Shown: piece by piece, positions 58,101-64,000 of the stretch
Position numbering within the stretch: position 1 is the stretch's first letter
Layout of the letters: each line of letters begins with the position of its first letter
NCBI GenBank assembly: GCA_019359325.1
Contig: JAHHHN010000006.1
Location: 248,001-312,000 of the forward strand
Direction: 5' to 3'
From: Mojavia pulchra JT2-VF2
GTDB taxonomy: Bacteria; Cyanobacteriota; Cyanobacteriia; Cyanobacteriales; Nostocaceae
Length of the DNA: 64,000 bases
Program-made: the position numbers and the translations under genes
Notes under the pieces: generated by a model
What the model was told of the DNA's origin: nothing
What the model saw: only the letters and a program-made list of their open reading frames with translations
Database searches by the model: none

Positions 58101-58924
58101 ATGATTTGTTTCAACGGGCTGCTGATGCTAAGGAACCGGAAGACCAAAATTTTATTAGAAAACACGCTTTAGCTTTAAAGGCGCAAGGTGTGGAGAATGT
58201 ATCAGCGAGATTGTTTTCTAATCCTGCGGGAGATTTTGGTTCTTTGGTGAATGACCAAGTTGTTGATGGTAACTGGGAATCTGGCGAGGAGTTAGGTAAT
58301 ACCTGGCAAAGCCGCAATGTGTTTAGTTATGGGAGACAAGATAAAGGCCAAGCTAGACCAGAAGTGTTAAATACTTTGTTGAAAACAAGCGATCGCATTG
58401 TTCAAGAAATCGATTCGGTAGAATATGGTTTAACCGATATTCAGGAATATTACGCTAATACTGGTGGTTTGAAGAAGGCCGCAGAAAAGCAACGCGGTAA
58501 AAAGGTAACAACCAGTTTTGTAGAAAGTTTCTCGAAAGACACCACACCCCGCAACTTAGATGATTTACTGCGGATGGAATACCGCACAAAGTTGGTAAAT
58601 CCCAAATGGGCCCAAGCAATGGCTAATCAAGGTTCTGGTGGTGCGTTTGAAATATCCCAACGGATGACAGCGTTAATTGGTTGGGGTGGTACTGCTGATT
58701 TTACTGATGATTGGGTATACGACCAAGCAGCAGATACTTATGCCTTAGATACAGAAATGGCGGAGAAATTACGCAAGGCGAATCCAGAAGCTTTTCGCAA
58801 TATTGTAGGCAGAATGTTGGAAGCGCACGGGCGGGGTTTCTGGCAAACCGATCAAGAGAAGTTAGATAAATTACGCCAATTGTATGAATTAACGGATGAA
58901 GAGTTAGAGGGTGTGACAGTATAA
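55115..58924 (+). CDS. Magnesium chelatase H / CobN-family subunit (ChlH-like paralogue)
   Basis: 1269 residues. Large chelatase subunits bind the porphyrin and insert Mg (chlorophyll) or Co (cobalamin). It starts MKRIVLIAGFESFNADLYRKA, an N-terminal DUF3479-like part, then the CobN/Mg-chelatase core (VGILLYRKHVITKQQYIPQL, VHFGMHGTVEWLPGSPLGNTG, GERTGRIVRYEL-like KEGTGRIVRYEL, GGAFEISQRMTALIGWGG). It is shorter than the ChlH I remember from Nostoc and differs at the N-terminus, so it is probably a BchH-like second paralogue. Three hydrophilic inserts seem to derive from dispersed repeats: residues about 222-268 (GTRGHGDKG twice), 527-550 (GTTDEHRLTQMKQG) and 827-840 (EPQRREGREGEE). No chlI/chlD neighbour is present. 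Confidence 0.88.
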   Translation: MKRIVLIAGFESFNADLYRKAAFVANSRCSELDIRVFSDRDITTKRQEVEAALQDADVFFGSLLFDYDQVLWLRDRLTQIPIRLVFESALELMSLTKLGDFAIGDKPKGMPKPVKFILDKFSNGREEDKLAGYISFLKVGPKLLKYIPVQKVQDLRNWLIIYGYWNAGGPENVASLFWTLAEKYLGLKVGDIPAPVETPNMGLLHPDYQGFFESPREYLEWYQQRKDAGTRGHGDKGNQEDTGTRGHGDKGNVNGNFSASPRLSISASVTHPVVGILLYRKHVITKQQYIPQLIRRFEAAGLIPLPIFINGVEGHVAVRDWMTTDYELQQRQVGNIETPSLSQEAVKVDAVVSTIGFPLVGGPAGSMEAGRQVEVAKRILTAKNVPYFVAAPLLIQDIHSWTRQGIGGLQSVVLYALPELDGAIDTVPLGGLVGEDIYLVPERVQRLIGRVKSWVALRQKPASERKIAIIMYGFPPGYGAVGTAALLNVPRSLLKLLHALKDQGYTVGDLPDDGEELIRWVKEADEEIGTTDEHRLTQMKQGINRDSSAVNTVNVRDLEKWLGYLQTSRVEKQWKSLTGTGIKTYGDEFQIGGVQLGNVWIGVQPPLGLQGDPMRLMFERDLTPHPQYAAFYKWLQNEFEADAVVHFGMHGTVEWLPGSPLGNTGYSWSDILLGDLPNLYIYAANNPSESILAKRRGYGVLISHNVPPYGRAGLYKELVALRDLIAEYREDPKKNYALKEAICKKIVDTGLDADCPLADAKKLGIPFSYENVRMFSAHAFDDYLVKLYEYLQVLESRLFSSGLHTLGEEPDEERLAGYLEAYFGNEPQRREGREGEEIRDLLMQSTDELTNLLRGLNGEYIPPAPGGDLLRDGPGVLPTGRNIHALDPYRMPSPAAYERGREIAQKIIAQHLQEHGKYPETVAVMLWGLDAIKTKGESLGILLELVGAEPVKEGTGRIVRYELKPLASLGHPRIDVLGNLSGIFRDSFVNIIELLDDLFQRAADAKEPEDQNFIRKHALALKAQGVENVSARLFSNPAGDFGSLVNDQVVDGNWESGEELGNTWQSRNVFSYGRQDKGQARPEVLNTLLKTSDRIVQEIDSVEYGLTDIQEYYANTGGLKKAAEKQRGKKVTTSFVESFSKDTTPRNLDDLLRMEYRTKLVNPKWAQAMANQGSGGAFEISQRMTALIGWGGTADFTDDWVYDQAADTYALDTEMAEKLRKANPEAFRNIVGRMLEAHGRGFWQTDQEKLDKLRQLYELTDEELEGVTV

Positions 58925-59074
58925 GCAATTACTTGAAGGAAGAACCAAATAGAAAATGAATAATAAGAAAAATAAAAACTAATAACCCCTACGGTACAAC
59001 CACCACAAGTCGTGGGAATGCTAACTCATGAACGCAAGTTATAAAACATGGGTAGGCTAAAGAAGGTTAATGCC

Positions 59075-62000
59075 ATGCTGAAAGTTTCCGATTATATCAT
59101 TAGCGAGCAAATTTACGCAAGTACAAGAACCTTGGTATACAAAGGCATTCGTGCAAGCGACCAAATACCTGTAGTTATAAAGGTCATGCAGAACGAATAC
59201 CCTAGCTTTAGTGAAATTGTTCAGTTCCGCAATCAGTACACGATCGCCAAAAACCTGGACATCCCTGGCATTGTCCGACCCTATAGCCTGAAAAGGTACC
59301 ACAATGGCTATGCCCTAGTCATGGAAGACTTTGGTGGTATTTCTTTGACTGCTTACGCCAGGGAGCAGCAAAGCACGGAAGATATACCAGATGAGGGGGA
59401 ATCCCAAGCTAAACTTCAAACTCTAAAATCTCAAATTCCACTTACCGACTTTCTAGCGATCGCGATACAAATAGCGACAATCCTCGACGAACTCCATCGC
59501 GGAAGCGTCATTCATAAGGATCTCAAACCTGCCAATATTTTGATCGATCCCACCAGCCAGCAAGTGAAGTTGATTGATTTTAGCATTGCGTCGTTGCTGC
59601 CAAAAGAGACGCAAGCGATTCAGAACCCGAATGTGCTGGAAGGAACGCTCGCTTACCTGTCGCCCGAACAAACCGGACGGATGAATCGAGGCATCGACTA
59701 TCGCAGCGATTTCTACTCTCTTGGTGTCACCTTCTACGAACTGCTGACTGGGCAGTTACCGTTCCAGTCCAGCGATGCGATGGAACTCATCCACTGTCAT
59801 CTAGCAAAGCAGGCAGTGCCTGTATATCAAGTGAATCCTGCGGTGCCTCAAGTGCTATCAGAGATAGTGGCAAAGCTGATGGCGAAGAATGCCGAAGACC
59901 GCTATCAGAGTGCATTGGGATTAAGGCATGACTTGGAAATTTGCTTGTTGCAGTGGCAGGAAACGGGTCAGATTGAGTCGTTTGCTCTGGGACAACGGGA
60001 CATTTGCGATCGCTTTCTCATCCCCGAAAAGCTCTATGGACGGGAAGCTGAAGTCAAAACCTTGCTGCAAGCATTCGAGCGCGTCAGCAATGGTAAGACG
60101 GAAATGCTGCTGGTTGCCGGATTTTCGGGCATTGGCAAAACGGCTGTCGTCAAAGAGGTACATAAGCCGATTGTGCGTCAGCATGGCTACTTTATCAAAG
60201 GCAAGTATGACCAGTTTGGGCGCAACATTCCATTAGCCGCTTTTGTACAGGCATTCCGGGATTTAATCGGACAACTGCTCAGTGAAAGTGATATTCAACT
60301 GGAGCAGTGGAGGACGAAGATTCTCGATGCCGTCGGGGAAAACGCTCAAGTTCTGATTGAGGTGATTCCAGAACTAGAGCGCATCATCGGACATGTGCCG
60401 ACTGTACCGGAACTTTCTGGTAGTGCGGCTCAGAATCGCTTCAATTTGGTGTTCCAGAAGTTTGCCCAGGTGTTTACCAGAGTGGAGCATCCGCTAGTGC
60501 TGTTTTTGGACGATCTGCAATGGGCGGACTCAGCATCACTCAAGTTGCTGCAACTGCTAATGACGGATGCAGGACATCTACTGGTAATTGGAGCGTATCG
60601 AGACAATGAGGTGAACCCGGCACATCCCTTGATGCTAACGCTGGCTGAGATCGAAAAAACAGGCGCGATCGTCAATACAATTACCCTGGCTCCCCTACAG
60701 CAAGCGAATCTCAACCACTTAGTTGCGGATACACTCAGTTGCTCGACTTCTTTTGCGCGTCCGTTAACCGAGTTAGCGTATCAAAAAACGAAAGGTAATC
60801 CCTTCTTTGCCACACAATTTCTCAAATCGCTACACGAAGATGGACTGATTGCGTTTGATTTTGAGGTGCGTCATTGGCAGTGCGATCTTGCTAAGGTAAA
60901 AGCACTGGCACTGACTGATGATGTAGTGGAGTTCATGGGGTTGCAGTTGCAAAAACTGCCTCAAAACACTCAGGAAGTACTGAAGCTAGCTGCCTGTATT
61001 GGCAACTCTTTTGATTTAGCAACGCTGGCAATTGTCCGCGAGAAATCCCAAACAGAAACCGCCGCCGATTTGTGGAGAGCCTTACAGGAAGGATTAATTC
61101 TGCCTGTAAGCGAAGTTTATAAGTTTTACCAGGGAGATACTCATCAAGAAACTCAACTACCAACGGTAGAGAATCAGCGAGCTAAGTATCGGTTTTTGCA
61201 CGATCGCGTCCAACAAGCCGCCTATTCCCTGATTTGTGATGACCACAAGCAAGCCACTCACCTCAAAATCGGACAACTACTGCTGCACGCAACTTCTGAC
61301 ACAGAACAGGAAGAGAAATTATTCGATATTATCGGGCATTTGAATTTAGGCAGACAGTTGCTCACCCAACCTCAGGAGCGAGCTGATTTAGCCGAGTTCA
61401 ATCTCAACGCGGGACGGAAAGCGAGGACATCGACTGCTTACGCCGCAGCGCTTGAGTTTACCAACGTGGGTATTGGCTTGCTCAAGGCAGACTGTTGGCA
61501 GACTCAGTATGACTTGGCATTGGCACTGCATGAGACAGCCGCAGAAGTTGCATATCTGAGCGGTGAGTTTGAGCAGATGGAACAGGCGATTGAGACTGTC
61601 ATTCACTGCGCTAAAACACGCCTCGATCGAGTCAAAGTTTATAAAACTAAAATTGAAGCGCAGGTATCGCATAACAACTTGCCAGAGGCAATCTCAACAG
61701 CGCGACACATTCTCAAACTATTTGGCGTAATCTTTCCAGAAAATCCAACTCCAGATGATATTCAATACACTATTCAAGAAATTTCCCAATTAATTGCTGC
61801 TAGAAATATCGAAGATTTAATTCACCTGCCTGTGATGACAGATGCAGAGCAACTGGCAATTATGCAAATCTCATCCAGTGTCATCGTAGCGTCTTTTGTA
61901 TCAGGCTCTCCATTATTCCCGTTGATTGTTGGCTTACAAGTCAAATTGTCAATTGTGTCGGGAAATACTCCCCTTTCAGCCTTTAGCTATGCTTGTTACG

Positions 62001-64000
62001 GGATTGTCTTGGTGATGATTTTACAAGATATCCATAGGGCTTATCAGTTTGGGCAGCTAGCCCTAAACATTGTCTCAAAATTTGACGTCAGAGACGATAA
62101 ACCGAATACGTTTTCAGCACTCGGATTGTTCATTATTCATGGTAAATCCCATATTCGAGAAACGCTGTCTGTTTTCAAAGAAGGCTATCATGCTGCTCTA
62201 GAAGTGGGAAACCTGGGGTTTGCAGGATATAATGCTCACGGATTTTGCCTCAATTCCTATTGGAGCAGTCAACCACTAATCACCTTAGAGCCAAAAGTCC
62301 GGGCTTACGCTTGTGCGCTGTTCAGCCTCAAGGAAATCACTTCGTTGAACTATTGCCACATTTACTGGCAAACCATATTAAATTTAGTTGGCAACACAGC
62401 CCATCCCTGTGTTCTCTCAGGCGAAGCCATGCAAGAGGAGGAATTACTGTCCCGGCTGTTAGGCTCTAATGACCAATTTGGGCTGTATTTCTTTTACCTG
62501 CATAAATTTACCCTGTGCTTCTTACTGGGAGATGTTGCTCAAGCTTTGGAAAACGCAGCCCAGACAAAACAATATTTCATGGCAGGCGCTGGCACTGTTG
62601 GCGAACCTGTACTTTATTTCTATGACTCGCTGGCTGCTCTTGCTAGCTATTGTGACAGTTGTGTTGAGCAAGAAACTCTACTTCAGCGTGTTGCTGAGAA
62701 TCAGGCGAAATTGCACCACTGGGCGCACAATGCTCCAATGAATTACCTGGATAAGTGGTATTTAGTCGAGGCAGAACGACATCGGGTATTGGGCAACAAA
62801 GCAGAAGCAATCGAGCATTACGATCGCGCGATCGCCCTTGCCCAAGAAAATGAATACCTCAACGAAGAAGCCCTTGCCAACGAACTTGCCGCCAAATTCT
62901 ACCTAGCATGGGGTAAAGAAAAGATTGCTCAAGACTATCTGCTCAACGCCTACTACGCCTATAGCCGTTGGGGAGCCAAAGCCAAAGTAAACGACTTAGA
63001 ACAATGCTATCCCCGACTGCTTGCCCCCATCCTGCAACAGCAACAAACCCAATTCAAAACCGGTGAAACGATCCTTTCCTTCAATAGTACATCCGCAACC
63101 TCACACAGCAGTAGTATTTCAACTGTGCTGGATTTAGCCACCATTCTCACAGCCTCCCAGACACTTTCTCGTGAAATTGAACTAGAGAAGTTGCTTTCTA
63201 CCTTGCTGCAAATTGTGATTGAAAATGCTGGGGCTTCTAAGTGTGTATTCTTACTGGTCAAAGATGATAGTTTAGTGGTTGAGGCAATTGCTTTTAGCAC
63301 GCCTGGGGCGAACACCCAACTTGAACCCCCAGGCAACCTAGTTTCTATCCTTCCATCCGTTCCGGTAAATGCCAGCCAAGAAATTCCCCAAACCTTAATT
63401 AATACAGTTAAGCGAACTCTGTCACCTGCTGTAATTACTGATGCCAGCGTTGATATCAAATTTGCTACTGACCCTTATATTCTCCAAAAACAGCCAAAAA
63501 GTATTCTGTGCAGCCCCATCCTCAACCAAGGTAAACTGATTGGCATCCTGTATTTAGAAAATCACCTAACAGTAGGAGCGTTTACAACTGATAGGGTGGA
63601 ACTACTTAATCTGTTAGTTTCCCAAGCAGCAATATCTTTAGAAAATGCTCGTCTCTACCAAAAAGCACAAAATTATACTCAACAACTAGAAAAATCATTA
63701 GAAGACCTCAAACAAGCACAACTGCAACTAGTACAAAGCGAAAAAATGTCAGCCTTGGGGAACTTAATTGCAGGTGTGGCACACGAAATTAACAACCCCA
63801 TTGGATTTATTGCTGGTAATATCGAACCAGCTTTAAACTATGTAAAAGATGTGTTTGGTGTGGTTGATTTATATCAAGAAAAATTCCCCAACCCAGGCAC
63901 AGAAATTGAAGATGAAATCGAAACTATCGACCTAGATTATATACGTTCAGATTTACCTAAATTGCTTTCTTCCATGAAACAAGGAGTGCAACGCATTCGC
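59075..64000 (+). CDS. Hybrid Ser/Thr kinase-AAA-GAF-histidine kinase (HstK type), partial
   Basis: Open from an ATG at 59075 (AGAAGG 8 nt upstream) to the window edge, at least 1642 residues. Order: protein-kinase domain at about 5-270 with catalytic VIHKDLKPANILI and DFS in place of DFG; an AAA ATPase from about 315 with Walker A GFSGIGKTAVV near 349; a long helical/TPR-like region; a GAF domain at about 1365-1510 (REIELEKLLSTLLQIVIENAG); and a HisKA H-box GNLIAGVAHEINNPIGFI at about 1562-1580. The HATPase lies beyond the edge. This architecture is known from Anabaena HstK proteins. The kinase domain lacks an obvious Gly-rich loop, so its activity is uncertain. The signal sensed is unknown. 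Confidence 0.92.
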   Translation, partial: MLKVSDYIISEQIYASTRTLVYKGIRASDQIPVVIKVMQNEYPSFSEIVQFRNQYTIAKNLDIPGIVRPYSLKRYHNGYALVMEDFGGISLTAYAREQQSTEDIPDEGESQAKLQTLKSQIPLTDFLAIAIQIATILDELHRGSVIHKDLKPANILIDPTSQQVKLIDFSIASLLPKETQAIQNPNVLEGTLAYLSPEQTGRMNRGIDYRSDFYSLGVTFYELLTGQLPFQSSDAMELIHCHLAKQAVPVYQVNPAVPQVLSEIVAKLMAKNAEDRYQSALGLRHDLEICLLQWQETGQIESFALGQRDICDRFLIPEKLYGREAEVKTLLQAFERVSNGKTEMLLVAGFSGIGKTAVVKEVHKPIVRQHGYFIKGKYDQFGRNIPLAAFVQAFRDLIGQLLSESDIQLEQWRTKILDAVGENAQVLIEVIPELERIIGHVPTVPELSGSAAQNRFNLVFQKFAQVFTRVEHPLVLFLDDLQWADSASLKLLQLLMTDAGHLLVIGAYRDNEVNPAHPLMLTLAEIEKTGAIVNTITLAPLQQANLNHLVADTLSCSTSFARPLTELAYQKTKGNPFFATQFLKSLHEDGLIAFDFEVRHWQCDLAKVKALALTDDVVEFMGLQLQKLPQNTQEVLKLAACIGNSFDLATLAIVREKSQTETAADLWRALQEGLILPVSEVYKFYQGDTHQETQLPTVENQRAKYRFLHDRVQQAAYSLICDDHKQATHLKIGQLLLHATSDTEQEEKLFDIIGHLNLGRQLLTQPQERADLAEFNLNAGRKARTSTAYAAALEFTNVGIGLLKADCWQTQYDLALALHETAAEVAYLSGEFEQMEQAIETVIHCAKTRLDRVKVYKTKIEAQVSHNNLPEAISTARHILKLFGVIFPENPTPDDIQYTIQEISQLIAARNIEDLIHLPVMTDAEQLAIMQISSSVIVASFVSGSPLFPLIVGLQVKLSIVSGNTPLSAFSYACYGIVLVMILQDIHRAYQFGQLALNIVSKFDVRDDKPNTFSALGLFIIHGKSHIRETLSVFKEGYHAALEVGNLGFAGYNAHGFCLNSYWSSQPLITLEPKVRAYACALFSLKEITSLNYCHIYWQTILNLVGNTAHPCVLSGEAMQEEELLSRLLGSNDQFGLYFFYLHKFTLCFLLGDVAQALENAAQTKQYFMAGAGTVGEPVLYFYDSLAALASYCDSCVEQETLLQRVAENQAKLHHWAHNAPMNYLDKWYLVEAERHRVLGNKAEAIEHYDRAIALAQENEYLNEEALANELAAKFYLAWGKEKIAQDYLLNAYYAYSRWGAKAKVNDLEQCYPRLLAPILQQQQTQFKTGETILSFNSTSATSHSSSISTVLDLATILTASQTLSREIELEKLLSTLLQIVIENAGASKCVFLLVKDDSLVVEAIAFSTPGANTQLEPPGNLVSILPSVPVNASQEIPQTLINTVKRTLSPAVITDASVDIKFATDPYILQKQPKSILCSPILNQGKLIGILYLENHLTVGAFTTDRVELLNLLVSQAAISLENARLYQKAQNYTQQLEKSLEDLKQAQLQLVQSEKMSALGNLIAGVAHEINNPIGFIAGNIEPALNYVKDVFGVVDLYQEKFPNPGTEIEDEIETIDLDYIRSDLPKLLSSMKQGVQRIR

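Overview
The window looks like chromosome of a filamentous, probably heterocyst-forming cyanobacterium of the Nostoc/Anabaena group. Evidence: frequent GCGATCGC (HIP1) sites, short tandem GGGGACT/GGGGACA-type repeats, a petL gene, a kaiABC clock cluster followed by a TolC/HgdD-type channel gene, a Ycf20 homologue, a plant-type glycerate kinase and a photosystem II S4-domain protein.

Layout. 1-4.65 kb: phosphate uptake. A pstB (cut by the window edge) is divergent from pstS-pstC-pstA-pstB, with Pho-box-like repeats between them. 5.1-18.7 kb: housekeeping genes, namely a UbiD decarboxylase, a lipid kinase, an ExoD protein, a Uma2 nuclease-like protein, aroB, petL, a small Met/His/Cys-rich exported protein, bioB, a GNAT acetyltransferase, selO, a peptidoglycan-binding protein, glycerate kinase and ycf20-like. 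19.2-22 kb: a lipoprotein and a GT39 membrane glycosyltransferase. 22.2-31.3 kb: a large hybrid histidine kinase with degenerate receivers, divergent from kaiA-kaiB-kaiC-hgdD/tolC. 31.7-36.4 kb: small conserved proteins, the S4 protein, an SDR enzyme and a membrane protein with a long helical tail.

36.5-47.05 kb is the most unusual stretch. A tRNA-Val(GAC) gene is followed after 4 bp by a transposon end (TGTACAGTGACTAATT). A matching end, as a 78-bp inverted pair, lies at 46,977-47,054. Between the ends are a broken TniQ/TnsD-like gene, a clipped TnsC ATPase fragment, a family of roughly 70-bp HIP1-bordered repeats, a GIY-YIG protein with two small neighbours, and a large exported FHA/TPS-type protein overlapping a TPR-CHAT protein. 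I read this as a decayed Tn7-like element related to CRISPR-associated transposons, sitting at a tRNA. No Cas gene or CRISPR array is visible.

47.1-54.2 kb: a DUF3616 protein, a CHAD protein, three exported proteins of unknown function and two leaderless peptidoglycan hydrolases. 55.1-58.9 kb: a ChlH/CobN-family chelatase subunit carrying three in-frame insertions that resemble dispersed repeats. 59.1 kb to the end: a giant Ser/Thr kinase-AAA-GAF-histidine kinase protein cut by the window edge.

Family assignments rest on motif recognition and remembered family features. No database search was run.
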